DNA from: an uncultured Eggerthella sp.
GTDB taxonomy: Bacteria > Actinomycetota > Coriobacteriia > Coriobacteriales > Eggerthellaceae
Assembly (NCBI GenBank): GCA_905203045.1
Contig: CAJKUH010000012.1
Span: forward strand, 4,052 to 68,051
Length of the DNA: 64,000 nt
Direction: 5' to 3'
A program made the position numbers and the translations under genes. Position 1 is the stretch's first letter; every line of letters begins with the position of its first letter. Under the pieces are notes generated by a model. It was not told the origin of the DNA, searched no databases, and worked only from the letters and a program-made list of their open reading frames with translations. This document shows, in pieces, positions 26,495 to 34,961 of this stretch.

Positions 26495-26702
26495 TCGCTG
26501 CTTCGGTTTTAGAAGAAGGTTCGCGTGCGCGAACCTAGCAGGGAGTGCTTTCAGAGTGTCATTCATACCTTCGCGGCGCCCAGAAGAGCTACCTGTTCTG
26601 ACGAGTAGCTTGGCGGGCTGCCGTGGGAGTGTGAGGGGCTCTCTGAAAGCTTTTCTTGATGGATTTGCAAAGCAAATCTTCTTTAAAAGCATGAAGCAGT
26701 GA
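26495..26702. repeat. Long imperfect inverted repeat between tyrS and rubrerythrin
   Basis: The outer arms start TCGCTGCTTC and end GAAGCAGTGA (9 of 10 paired), then continue through GGTTTTAGAAGAAG against CTTCTTTAAAAGC. CTTTCAGAG (26549-26557) pairs perfectly with CTCTGAAAG (26641-26649). Side hairpins occur in each arm: AGGTTCGCG / CGCGAACCT near 26518-26535 and GATTTGC / GCAAATC near 26662-26678. Confidence 0.65.
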
Positions 26703-26710
26703 GCGCATGA

Positions 26711-26744
26711 AACGAGAAAGGCTGCCTAAGCAGCCTTTCTCGTT
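26711..26744 (-). terminator. Terminator-like stem after rubrerythrin
   Basis: A 15-bp perfect stem (26711-26725 with 26730-26744, loop CTAA) lies 60 bases past the rubrerythrin stop. The T tail on the minus strand is short (GTTTC). Confidence 0.7.
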
Positions 26745-26804
26745 GAACAGCAGAACGGGAATCCCCGAACACTTCTACGGCAGCCCGCCAAGCGGACGGT
26801 CGGC

Positions 26805-27347
26805 TTAGTAGTTCTCGGCGTGAACCTCGAAGTAGCTCTTGGGATGAGCGCATACGGGGCATACCTCAGGAGCCTTGGTGCCAACTACGATGTGGCCACA
26901 GTTGCGGCATTCCCATACCTTGACTTCGCTCTTCTCGAATACCTGAGCGGTTTCAACGTTCTTCAGCAGGGCACGATAGCGCTCTTCATGATGCTTCTCG
27001 ATTTCGCCAACCATGCGGAACTTGGCAGCCAGGGCCTTGAAGCCTTCTGCTTCAGCGGTCTTGGCGAAGTCTTCATACATATCGGTCCACTCGAAGTTTT
27101 CGCCGTCAGCAGCAGCTTCAAGGTTTGCAGCGGTGTCGCCGATGCCGCCCAGCTCCTTGAACCACATCTTGGCGTGTTCCTTCTCGTTGTCAGCGGTTTT
27201 CAGGAACAGGGAGGCAATCTGCTCCATGCCTTCCTTCTTGGCAACAGAAGCGAAGAAGGTGTACTTGTTACGTGCCTGGGACTCGCCGGCAAACGCTGCC
27301 TGGAGGTTCTTTTCGGTCTGGGTGCCTGCATACTTGTTCTCGCTCAT
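26805..27347 (-). CDS. rbr: Rubrerythrin
   Basis: Rubrerythrin reduces hydrogen peroxide to water in anaerobes through a di-iron site fed by a rubredoxin-like centre. The 180-residue protein has the ferritin-like helices with GESQARNKY, DNEKEHAKM and EIEKHHEERY ligand motifs. The C-terminal rubredoxin knuckles are CRNCG and CPVCAHPKSYF. The gene starts 24 bases after the perR-like gene on the same strand with no promoter or terminator between, so the two are almost surely one transcript, controlled from the dyads upstream of perR. Confidence 0.96.
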   Translation of the reverse strand: MSENKYAGTQTEKNLQAAFAGESQARNKYTFFASVAKKEGMEQIASLFLKTADNEKEHAKMWFKELGGIGDTAANLEAAADGENFEWTDMYEDFAKTAEAEGFKALAAKFRMVGEIEKHHEERYRALLKNVETAQVFEKSEVKVWECRNCGHIVVGTKAPEVCPVCAHPKSYFEVHAENY

Positions 27348-27371
27348 TTTGGGCTCCTTTCGCGAGATTGA

Positions 27372-27761
27372 TTATTCGTTATGAACAGCGCTTTCGGTGG
27401 CGCATGTTTCCTTACACTTGGGGCAGAGGTAGACGATGTTCAGGTCGTACGACAAGATCTCGACTCCTGCATCACGCTGTATTGCCGGCGTGAAATCTTC
27501 CAAGAACACATCGGTCAGTTCGCCGCAGTTCTTGCACACCAAATGATCGTGCTTGGTGATGTTATCGTAGCGATCGGGGAAGCCGGAGATTGAGATCTTG
27601 CGGATAAGGCCCTGGGAGTACAGGGAGGCAAGGTTGTTGTACACCGTTGCCACCGAAACTCTGGTGCCTTGGTCCTTCAGCTTCAGATACACCATTTCTG
27701 CCGTGGGATGGTCGGTGGAGGCATTGATGGTGTCCAAAATGATCTGTGCATTCTTATTCAT
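27372..27761 (-). CDS. perR: Fur-family regulator, PerR type
   Basis: This metal-dependent repressor senses peroxide, judged by context. The 129-residue Fur-fold protein has a winged helix over residues 1-70 (VSVATVYNNLASL recognition helix). Structural zinc cysteines are C76/C79 and C113/C116, and metal-site residues include H71, H73 and D66 (DRYDNITKHDH). It is co-transcribed with rubrerythrin and sits behind two dyads that resemble PerR boxes, so self-repression and control of rbr are likely. A Fur or Zur role cannot be excluded from sequence alone, but the partner gene argues for PerR. Confidence 0.85.
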   Translation of the reverse strand: MNKNAQIILDTINASTDHPTAEMVYLKLKDQGTRVSVATVYNNLASLYSQGLIRKISISGFPDRYDNITKHDHLVCKNCGELTDVFLEDFTPAIQRDAGVEILSYDLNIVYLCPKCKETCATESAVHNE

Positions 27762-27788
27762 CAGTACCTCCTCTGCTTTGTTCCTTGA

Positions 27789-27805
27789 ATTAGAACAGTT
27801 CTAAT
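27789..27805. promoter_or_regulatory. PerR-box-like palindrome 1
   Basis: ATTAGAAC-A-GTTCTAAT is a perfect 8-1-8 dyad, 28 bases upstream of the perR start, with the 7-1-7 layout of Fur-family boxes. Confidence 0.75.
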
Positions 27806-27839
27806 ATAAAGGCAGTAAATCGGGTTAGTCAATAGAAAC

Positions 27840-27854
27840 TTAGAATTAGTCTAA
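27840..27854. promoter_or_regulatory. PerR-box-like palindrome 2
   Basis: TTAGAAT-T-AGTCTAA is a 7-1-7 dyad with mismatched positions near the centre, 51 bases centre to centre from dyad 1. Paired boxes fit cooperative repression. Confidence 0.6.
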
Positions 27855-28004
27855 TTTTGTTGCTTGAGCGTAATTCGGTTAGCTTCAGTGAACAAAAAGC
27901 TTGGCGTGCTCCGGCAGGCGGGCAGGCGAGCCCCGATGGCTATAGTGGCTTCAGAAGGGCAGCGCGGCCTTCCCCTTGGCGGTTCGGGTAATCCGAGGGT
28001 TTGC

Positions 28005-28042
28005 AAGGTTGCCAGGGCCCCGACGGGCGTCCCGGCAACCTT
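28005..28042 (-). terminator. Hairpin after the RNA methyltransferase gene
   Basis: AAGGTTGCC (28005-28013) pairs with GGCAACCTT (28034-28042), with further GC pairs inside, 10 bases past the stop. There is no T run, so its efficiency is uncertain. Confidence 0.5.
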
Positions 28043-28052
28043 AGCTCGTGCA

Positions 28053-29309
28053 TCAGTTGCTTGCAGAACGTTGCAACGAGCAGATGTTCTCGACGTGGTT
28101 GGTGTGGGGGAACATGTCTACGGGCTGAATCTCGGTGAGTTCATAGCCGTGCTTTACCAGGTATTCCACATCGCGTGCCTGCGTGGTGGGGTTGCAGGAA
28201 ATGTAGACGATGCGCTTAGGTGCCAGCGTGCATGCGGCGTGCAGGAACTGCTCGCTCGATCCGGCGCGGGGCGGGTCCATCAGCAGCACATCAAGCTCTT
28301 CGCCTGCTTCTGCCAGGCGTGTCATGTACTTGCCGGCATCGTCGGTGGCGAAATGGGCGTTTTCGATGCCGTTGTGATGCGCATTCTGCTGAGCGTCTTT
28401 GATGGCGGATGCCACGTTGTCTACGCCGATAACGCGGGCGGCATGTGCTTCAGGTGCATCGGGCAGGCCTTTTGCCGCCACCAGGCCAATGGTACCGGTG
28501 CCGCAATAGGCGTCCATGGCGACCTCGGTGCCGGTGAAGTGCGCCATTTCAATGGCCTTGCGGTACAGCACCTCGGTTTGCGTGACATTCACCTGGTAAA
28601 ACGAGTGAGAGGAAATGCGGAAGGTGAGCCCGCATAGCTCGTCGATGATGAAACCGGGGCCGTAAAGCGTTTTTTCGCCTTCGCTGCCCAGGATGACGTT
28701 GGTCTGGCGGGTGTTCACGTTCTGCACCACGGTGGTAATGGCGGGGCAGCGCTTCTTCAGCTCGCGGCAGAAGTTGCGCGAAGCGGGGAATTCCTTGCCG
28801 TTGGTAACCAGTGTTACCAGCATTTCTCCTGATGAATGGCCAACACGAATCACGGCATGGCGAATAAACCCGGTGTTGGCATCTTCGTTGTAGGGTTGCA
28901 TGTCATAGCGTTGCATCAGTGAACGGATGGCCAGCACCACGCGCTTTGCCTCTTTGTTTTCAAGAAGGCATTCGTCGGTGTTGATAACGCGATGTGTGCC
29001 GGCGGCGTACATGCCGCACAGGATCTCGTGCCTGGCGTGCTGCTTTGCGGCGCTTTTGCCCTTCTTGCCTTGGGGTTTGCCTCTGCCGGCAATTTTCTTG
29101 CCGGGAACGTAAGGGGAGGTAACCTTGTTGCGGTAATGAAAGGGGTTTTCCATGCCGGCAATGGGGTTGAACACGCATGCCTCGCTTGCAAGGGATTCGA
29201 AAAGCTCGATCATTTCGTCTTGCTTGCGTTGCAGCTGCTTTTCGTAGGGCAGGGAAAGCAGCTGGCAGGCTCCGCATTGTTTTTGGGCGGGGCAATGGGG
29301 CGTGTTCAT
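28053..29309 (-). CDS. 23S rRNA (uracil-5-)-methyltransferase, RlmD/TrmA family
   Basis: The enzyme makes 5-methyluridine in RNA using S-adenosylmethionine. The 418-residue protein opens with an iron-sulfur cysteine cluster (CPAQKQCGACQL), keeps the SAM-binding YCGTGTIG and ends with the motif DPPRAGSSEQFL and the catalytic-cysteine ISCNPTTQARD. It looks like the TRAM-less branch. I chose ATG 29309 (AGGAG upstream). A longer open frame to 29555 reads through a dispersed palindrome and overlaps the kinase gene, so it is not credible. The exact target (23S U747 or U1939, or tRNA) is not decidable here. Confidence 0.9.
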   Translation of the reverse strand: MNTPHCPAQKQCGACQLLSLPYEKQLQRKQDEMIELFESLASEACVFNPIAGMENPFHYRNKVTSPYVPGKKIAGRGKPQGKKGKSAAKQHARHEILCGMYAAGTHRVINTDECLLENKEAKRVVLAIRSLMQRYDMQPYNEDANTGFIRHAVIRVGHSSGEMLVTLVTNGKEFPASRNFCRELKKRCPAITTVVQNVNTRQTNVILGSEGEKTLYGPGFIIDELCGLTFRISSHSFYQVNVTQTEVLYRKAIEMAHFTGTEVAMDAYCGTGTIGLVAAKGLPDAPEAHAARVIGVDNVASAIKDAQQNAHHNGIENAHFATDDAGKYMTRLAEAGEELDVLLMDPPRAGSSEQFLHAACTLAPKRIVYISCNPTTQARDVEYLVKHGYELTEIQPVDMFPHTNHVENICSLQRSASN

Positions 29310-29407
29310 GGGGCGGGCTCCTAACGTTTGTACGTAAGAAGTGTAACGGAATTGTCGGCGCCCCAGGAGGATTAGGCCTTCTTCGGTGCAGTGGAGCGGG
29401 GCGGTTT

Positions 29408-29440
29408 CCCAACCAAAAGGGACTGTCCCTTTTGGTTGGG
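29408..29440. repeat. Dispersed palindrome, copy 3
   Basis: A perfect 16-1-16 palindrome centred at 29424; arms begin CCCAACCAAAAGGGAC. It follows the histidine kinase stop (minus strand) by 23 bases. The core GGGAC-N-GTCCC is as in copies 1 and 2, but the flanking arm differs. Confidence 0.9.
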
Positions 29441-29463
29441 TTCGCCCTGGCGCGCTAAAAGGT

Positions 29464-31179
29464 CTACCCTTGCTGAAGAGGGAATTGCATGATGATGCAA
29501 AAGCCGTTGCCTTCCTCGCTTCGCACGGTGAACGTGCCTCCATGCACCAGGACAATGCGTGCGATTAAGGGCATGCCCAAACCGTGCTGACCAATGGTCG
29601 TGTGGGGCAAGCGTGCGGGTTCGGCGGTGTCTTCGGCTGCAGCTGGAAGTACCGTGTTTGGAAGGGCTGTAGTGGGAGCTTCAGGTGTGCGGCTGCGCTT
29701 CAGCGCCCACGGTTTGATGATGGGCGTTTCGTAGCTGGTGGGATACGCCGTTGGTTGTGCATAGGGCAGGGGAGCGGCAGGTGCGCCCGGCATGCTTGCT
29801 TGGGGCATTGCGCCCGGTATGCTTCCGGCGGCAAAGGTGAAATGGGTGCCGTCGAGCTCGGTGAGCAGGCCCGCATCAAGGTAGTCTTCCTGCAGCATGC
29901 GTGCCAAGGCGGTCAATTTCGCGGGCGTCATGCCGCTGCCGTTGTCGGAAACGGTGAGGCAAACGTTGCCGTTGCGCAGGTGAAGGCCCAGCTCGATGGT
30001 GCAGTGGTACTGGTTATGCTTCAGCGCGTTGTTCAGCGCATTGCTCAAGGCGCGCTGCATAAGGCGCTCATCACCCTGGATTGTTGCGGTTGACGCTGCC
30101 TCTTCGATATCAAGGCGTATCTCGGCATTGCCGTTCAAGCCTTGGTTCAGGTAGCTTGCCGCCACTTCGCGCATCAGGCGGGCAAGTCCGAGCGTGCTTA
30201 TCTTCAACGGCTGCATGTCGTATTCGAGTTGGGTGGCGATGTTCAAGTCTTCCACCAAATCGCGGATGCGAATGCCCTGCTGCACAATGGTGCTGGCGGT
30301 TTGCTGCTGGGCAGGCGGCAGGGCGGGGTCGTGTTCCAAGCGCTCGGCGTGGCCCATTGCCACGGCAAGCGGAGTGCGCACATCGTGCGAAACGCCAGCA
30401 ATCCAATTCTTTCGCGCGGTTTCCTTATGTTCTAGGGTGTGGGAAACCTGGTTGATGCGCGTCCCGATGGGACGCAGCACGCCGCCGAAGCGCACCTGGG
30501 CAGGTTTTCCTTCGGCCAGGTTGTTAAGGGCGTGCAGCGTGGGCTCGATGTTCTTGATGATGCTGCGTTGCGAAAAGGTGTACAGCAAAAAGATGATGGC
30601 CAGGTCAACCATGAAGAACAGCAGCACGTAAAGCGGAATGCGGTACAGTGCCGTTTGTTCTACCGTGATGCCGAACGAAGCGTATTGCTGATAGGGGTAG
30701 CCGAGCACCACCAGGTATGGGTCTTTCGTCCAGATGAAGGTGGTATCGTTGCCAAACGTGCGGTCGCGCGACATCACGGCAATCTGATTCTGGGTGAACG
30801 AAGCAGGAAAATCGTTGGGCGTGTGGTACGTCCATGCTACCGACCCGTCCGGGTTCAGCACGGCGGCCCAGCACTGTGCGGCATCGAGGTTTTCCCTGAT
30901 GTCGGGGCTTGTGGGGTTGTCGTTTTCCGCCAAGGTCCAGGTGCCGTCTGCGTTCTGCGTTAGGCAGTCGGCGAGCTCGGAAACGCGTACGTAGCTGTGC
31001 TGAGGATTGTCGCCGTCCCAAGCGTGGTCGTTCAATAGCTCTGCGGCGGAAATCCCGAACAGCAGCAGAAGGTCGATCAACAGCACGGCCATGGTCATCA
31101 GCGCAAACAGGAAAAGCTGCTTTACGGCGAAGAAGCGTCCGGGGTTTCCTTCTGCTGCGGCCTTCTTTGACTTCGGCAT
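29464..31179 (-). CDS. Sensor histidine kinase (two-component, BceS-like position)
   Basis: The 571-residue membrane kinase has TM segments at about 20-44 and 180-202 flanking an extracellular sensor of about 135 residues. The dimerisation helix carries H265 in GVSHDVRTPLA, with the N box at 380-389 (NALNNALKHN) and the G1 box DNGSG at 412-416. An unusual 85-residue Pro/Ala-rich stretch (about 440-526) interrupts the ATP-lid region before the G2 motif HGLGM. The sensor is larger than in classical short-loop BceS kinases. The response regulator gene lies immediately upstream (9-base gap), so they are co-transcribed. Confidence 0.93.
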   Translation of the reverse strand: MPKSKKAAAEGNPGRFFAVKQLFLFALMTMAVLLIDLLLLFGISAAELLNDHAWDGDNPQHSYVRVSELADCLTQNADGTWTLAENDNPTSPDIRENLDAAQCWAAVLNPDGSVAWTYHTPNDFPASFTQNQIAVMSRDRTFGNDTTFIWTKDPYLVVLGYPYQQYASFGITVEQTALYRIPLYVLLFFMVDLAIIFLLYTFSQRSIIKNIEPTLHALNNLAEGKPAQVRFGGVLRPIGTRINQVSHTLEHKETARKNWIAGVSHDVRTPLAVAMGHAERLEHDPALPPAQQQTASTIVQQGIRIRDLVEDLNIATQLEYDMQPLKISTLGLARLMREVAASYLNQGLNGNAEIRLDIEEAASTATIQGDERLMQRALSNALNNALKHNQYHCTIELGLHLRNGNVCLTVSDNGSGMTPAKLTALARMLQEDYLDAGLLTELDGTHFTFAAGSIPGAMPQASMPGAPAAPLPYAQPTAYPTSYETPIIKPWALKRSRTPEAPTTALPNTVLPAAAEDTAEPARLPHTTIGQHGLGMPLIARIVLVHGGTFTVRSEEGNGFCIIMQFPLQQG

Positions 31180-31188
31180 GGCTGTTAC

Positions 31189-31902
31189 CTAGTTGCCTTC
31201 GACCAGCAATTTGTACCCCAAGCCCTTCATGGTGATGAGTGATTCGGGCTTGGAGGGGTTCAGCTCTATCTTCTCGCGGATGCGGCGGATATGCGTCATA
31301 AGCGATTGCTCGTAGCCGAAGGTGGAGCCCCAGCATTCTTCGCACAAACGGTCGGTGGTTACAATGCGGTTGGCGTTGTTGGCAAGGATGCGCACCAAGT
31401 CGCTTTCTTTTGCCGTGAGGTACACGGGGTCGGCGCCGTCTTTTCTTACCTCGACGTTTTCCAGGTCGATGGTGCAGTGGGCAAGGCGCAGCACGGGGGT
31501 GCTGTCGGGGTAGCAGCGACGCAGCACGGCGTAGATGCGTAGCACTAGTTCCTGCGGCGAAAACGGCTTGGTAAGGTAATCGTCGGCACCGGCGCGCAGG
31601 CCGGTAAGGAGGTCGTTCGTCTCGTCGCGTGCGGTAAGGAATATCACCGGCAGGGGATTGCGCCCGGAAAGCTGACGAAGGTAGGTGCACAGGGCGAATC
31701 CGTCGCCATCGGGCAGCGCAACATCGAGCACCGCCAAATCGGGGTGGTGCGCTTCATAGGCGGCAAGGCCTCCTGCCACCGTGGCGGCAGTCATCACGTT
31801 TGTGAAACCGTCGGCCACAAGCACTGTTTCCAAAAGGCGCAAAAGCTCGGGCTCGTCGTCGACCAGCAGGATCTTCTTGGTATGTAGCGCATCGATTTCC
31901 AT
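31189..31902 (-). CDS. OmpR-family response regulator
   Basis: The 237-residue regulator has an N-terminal receiver with acidic pocket D15-D16 and phospho-acceptor D60 (LAVLDVALPDGDG), the switch Thr in FLTARD and the conserved Lys in YLTKPF. A C-terminal winged helix follows (TAKESDLVRIL, then GYEQSLMTHIRRIREK). It precedes its kinase in one operon. It is divergent from an ABC exporter with 152 bases between, and three direct repeats with 11-bp spacing lie in that gap, which fits OmpR-type head-to-tail binding. It is the likely activator of the exporter genes. Confidence 0.93.
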   Translation of the reverse strand: MEIDALHTKKILLVDDEPELLRLLETVLVADGFTNVMTAATVAGGLAAYEAHHPDLAVLDVALPDGDGFALCTYLRQLSGRNPLPVIFLTARDETNDLLTGLRAGADDYLTKPFSPQELVLRIYAVLRRCYPDSTPVLRLAHCTIDLENVEVRKDGADPVYLTAKESDLVRILANNANRIVTTDRLCEECWGSTFGYEQSLMTHIRRIREKIELNPSKPESLITMKGLGYKLLVEGN

Positions 31903-31951
31903 ACCTGCATTGTAGGGCCATTTCCTTGTGCGGTAGGGGGCCGCAGCAAAA

Positions 31952-31984
31952 GTCAGGTAAATGTCAGGTACGTGCCAGGCTCGC
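31952..31984 (+). promoter_or_regulatory. Three direct repeats, candidate response-regulator site
   Basis: GTCAGGTAAAT (31952), GTCAGGTACGT (31963) and GCCAGGCTCGC (31974) repeat with an exact 11-bp period, one helical turn, in the gap between the regulator and the ABC transporter. Confidence 0.65.
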
Positions 31985-32054
31985 GCAAGGGCTGCTTTCT
32001 ATCGTTGAATGCGCAGGGCAGACGGGCCTTGCGCAAAGCGAGGAAGGAACGGCC

Positions 32055-32846
32055 ATGCCTGAAACGATACTGGAAGTTCAAAACATTTCGAAATGCTACG
32101 GCGGTGGGGGAAAGCACCGAAAGGGGCACGATGAAAACACCACCAAAGCGCTTGACTCGGTAAGCTTTTCCGTTGAAGCGGGCGAGTTCGTTGCCATTAT
32201 GGGGCCAAGCGGCTCGGGGAAATCAACGCTGCTGAATTGCCTGGCGACCATCGATGCGCCCACAGAAGGCAGCATCGCCGTGGGCGGAAAGGCGGTGGTG
32301 GGCCTTTCCTCTGCGGAGGTGGCGAAGTTCCGACGCGAGGAACTGGGATTCATCTTCCAGGATTCGAATATGCTTGACACGCTTACCATCAGGGAAAACA
32401 TCGCCCTCGCCCTAACGTTGACAAACGCGCCGGCGCGTGAGGTGAAGCCTCAGGTGGAAGGGCTGGCGGCACGGTTGGGAATCGAGTCGACGCTTGACAG
32501 GTACCCGTACGAGGTTTCAGGCGGGCAGCGCCAGCGTGCAGCGGCGGCGCGCGCGGTGATAACGAAGCCCCGTTTGATTCTGGCCGACGAGCCCGCCGGC
32601 GCGCTTGACAGCAAAGCCACGAAAGACCTGCTTGCCAACCTTGTTTTCCTGAACAAAGGGGGCGCCACCATCGTGATGGTTACCCACGATTCGAACGTTG
32701 CCAGCTATTGCGGGCGCATCCTGTTCATCCGCGACGGCAAGCTGTGGGGCGAAATGCTTCGTGGCAGCAACGACCGCAAAACCTTCTTGGCGCGCATTTT
32801 GGCCGCTACCACGCGCATGGAAGAAGGCGATTCCTATGACGCTTAA
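32055..32846 (+). CDS. ABC transporter ATP-binding protein, BceA-like
   Basis: The 263-residue MacB/Bce-type ATPase has Walker A GPSGSGKST at 50-58, the signature VSGGQ at 154-158 and Walker B LILADEP at 174-180. Between the first strand and the core is a His/Lys/Gly-rich insert (GGGGKHRKGHDENTT). With the downstream ten-helix permease and the adjacent two-component system it forms a module of the type that senses and removes cell-wall-active peptides such as bacitracin or lantibiotics. The start is ATG 32055 (AGGAAGGA upstream). It overlaps the permease gene by 11 bases. Confidence 0.92.
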   Translation: MPETILEVQNISKCYGGGGKHRKGHDENTTKALDSVSFSVEAGEFVAIMGPSGSGKSTLLNCLATIDAPTEGSIAVGGKAVVGLSSAEVAKFRREELGFIFQDSNMLDTLTIRENIALALTLTNAPAREVKPQVEGLAARLGIESTLDRYPYEVSGGQRQRAAAARAVITKPRLILADEPAGALDSKATKDLLANLVFLNKGGATIVMVTHDSNVASYCGRILFIRDGKLWGEMLRGSNDRKTFLARILAATTRMEEGDSYDA

Positions 32847-34884
32847 ATTGGCTTGGGCGAATGTGCGCAGGTCGTACAAGGACTTCGCCATTTACTTCAT
32901 CACCCTTCTGGTGGGCGTGGCCGTGTTCTACGCATTCAATTCCATCGAAGCCCAGCGGGGTGTGCTGGCGCTTTCCAAGGCGCAGGGGCAGATGATAGAG
33001 ATGCTGGGCTTGCTCACCGATATCGTGTCGGTGCTCATCACCGTCATCATGGCGTTTCTGGTGGTGTATGCCAGTCGCTTCCTTATCAAGCGACGCAACA
33101 AGGAATTCGGCCTGTATCTTCTGCTGGGCATGCAGCGTGGGCGCCTTTTGCGCCTAACGGCCGCGGAGACTCTGATGGTAGGCTTGGCGTCTCTTGGGGC
33201 GGGGCTCCTGCTGGGCGTGGGCCTTTCCCAGGTGCTGGTGTGGGCCACTGCATTCATGTTCCAGGCGAACATGAGCAGCGCGTTCACCTTTCTTTTCGCG
33301 CCTGAGATTGCCGTGCGCACCGTGGTGACGTTTTGCGCTATCTTCGCGGTTTCCCTGCTGATAAACGTAGGGTACTTGATGCGCGCGAAGCTGGTCGATC
33401 TCATCAACGCCGACCGCAAGAACGAGGTGCTTACGCTTCGCAGCATCCCAGTCTCCTTCGCATTGTTCGCAGCCTCCTGCGCGATTATCGGTTTCTCGTA
33501 CCACTTGTTGCTGGAAAACGGCCTGCTTACTGCCGACAGCAAGTTCTGGGTGGCTACGGTGCTGGTATGCGTAGGCACGCTGCTGTTCTTCTACTCGCTT
33601 TCGGGGTTCCTGCTAAGGTTTGCGCAGGTGGCAAGGCCGGTGTACTACCGTGGTTTGAACATGTTTGTGCTGCGTGAGATTGCCTCGCGCGTCAACTCGA
33701 CGTTCGTTTCCATGGGCGTGATCTGTCTGACGCTGTTTCTTGCCATTGCCAGCGTGTGCGGCGGCATCGGCATCTGCAGCGCCATGAACAACGGGTATCG
33801 CACCGGCTACGACGCCAGCATGAGGGTGCTGTACTTTTCCGGGCAGCAAACCTTCCCGCAAGACGTGAACGAGCAGATGGCGCAACGCTTCGGGCAAGTG
33901 GGTGCTGCTCCTTGGAATACGTTGGTAAAGGAAGCGAAGCAGGTTGATTTCTATGAATCGGATCTAACTTTGGGCGCTTTCGATGCGCTTTCGGACAAGC
34001 CTCTTAATGACTATGTTTCCAACGCAATGGATGGCTATCAGAAAACAGCGGTGTGCGTGGTGAAGCTTTCGCAATACAACCAGGCGCTGCAAATGGAGGG
34101 CAAAGATCCCGTTTCGCTTGGGCAAGGTCAGGCGCTTGTTGCCTGCGATATGGACATGATGGCCGACTACTATAAGGCAGTCGTCGCCTCGGGTGGAAGC
34201 GTTTCCGTATACGGGAAAACCCTGGAATTGGCGCCCTTTGTCGCGCAGGAAAGCATCGAGACTACGTCGGTTGCCACCAATTCCGGCATGTTGGTGGTGA
34301 ACGATGACGCCGTGCCCTCAGGAACCCTGGTGTATTCCTCGTTGCTTAACGTGGACTACACCAGCGCCGATGCCGAAGAGCAATGGGCCAATGGCGTGGA
34401 AAAGGTGGCAGAGGAATTCGGTGAAGACGGTGCGTCAAGAATCGGGGTGTTTGAAACCAAGCAGCAGGTGCACGACCAGGGCATTGGCCTCACCACAGTG
34501 GTAAGCTACCTGGCTATCTACATCGGGTTCGTGCTGGTGGTTGCCTGTGCCGCCATTCTGGCAATCCAGCAGCTTACCGCCGCGTCCGACAATCGCAAGC
34601 GCTACGTTCTGCTTTCGAAACTGGGCGCTTCGAAGAGCATGCTTGACAGTGCGTTGCTCAAGCAGGTTGCCATAGCCTTCCTGTTCCCATTGGCGCTTGC
34701 CGTGTGCCATTCCACATGCGCGTTGATCACGGTAAGCGATGTGGTGCAGATGTTCGGCCATATCGAGATCGGGTACGTGGCGGGTATTGCCTCGATTGCA
34801 TTCGCCGTGGTCTACGGCGCGTACTTCCTGCTCACGTTCTTCCAGGCAAGAAGCATTGTCCATTCCGGTTTGCAGGAATGGTAA
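32836..34884 (+). CDS. FtsX-like ABC permease, BceB-like
   Basis: The 682-residue permease has the BceB layout. A short N-terminus (MTLKLAWANVRRSYKDFAIYF) is followed by membrane segments, a large extracellular domain of about 200 residues (roughly 380-580) and a final group of helices with FtsX-type motifs. BceB proteins bind the peptide-lipid II complex and signal to the partner kinase. ATG 32836 lies within the end of bceA, giving translational coupling; the longer frame from 32698 runs inside bceA and is rejected. The substrate is unknown. Confidence 0.92.
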   Translation: MTLKLAWANVRRSYKDFAIYFITLLVGVAVFYAFNSIEAQRGVLALSKAQGQMIEMLGLLTDIVSVLITVIMAFLVVYASRFLIKRRNKEFGLYLLLGMQRGRLLRLTAAETLMVGLASLGAGLLLGVGLSQVLVWATAFMFQANMSSAFTFLFAPEIAVRTVVTFCAIFAVSLLINVGYLMRAKLVDLINADRKNEVLTLRSIPVSFALFAASCAIIGFSYHLLLENGLLTADSKFWVATVLVCVGTLLFFYSLSGFLLRFAQVARPVYYRGLNMFVLREIASRVNSTFVSMGVICLTLFLAIASVCGGIGICSAMNNGYRTGYDASMRVLYFSGQQTFPQDVNEQMAQRFGQVGAAPWNTLVKEAKQVDFYESDLTLGAFDALSDKPLNDYVSNAMDGYQKTAVCVVKLSQYNQALQMEGKDPVSLGQGQALVACDMDMMADYYKAVVASGGSVSVYGKTLELAPFVAQESIETTSVATNSGMLVVNDDAVPSGTLVYSSLLNVDYTSADAEEQWANGVEKVAEEFGEDGASRIGVFETKQQVHDQGIGLTTVVSYLAIYIGFVLVVACAAILAIQQLTAASDNRKRYVLLSKLGASKSMLDSALLKQVAIAFLFPLALAVCHSTCALITVSDVVQMFGHIEIGYVAGIASIAFAVVYGAYFLLTFFQARSIVHSGLQEW

Positions 34885-34961
34885 GGCATCGCTGGGGCTT
34901 GAGATGCGTTGCCGGGTTTTGCTTTTGACGCGGGATTAGCCTGATGCTCCATTAAAGAGAA

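Larger units (their letters stand above)
26406..26804. other. Convergent gap between tyrS and rubrerythrin
   Basis: The 399 bases hold the tyrS terminator (26460-26488), a long imperfect hairpin (26495-26702) and the rubrerythrin-side stem (26711-26744). Short frames here are not convincing genes. Confidence 0.75.

Noticed and set aside
29310..29555. N-terminal extension of the RNA methyltransferase frame
   Set aside because: It would encode the dispersed palindrome copy 3 and overlap the kinase gene; ATG 29309 has a good ribosome binding site and starts the iron-sulfur motif.
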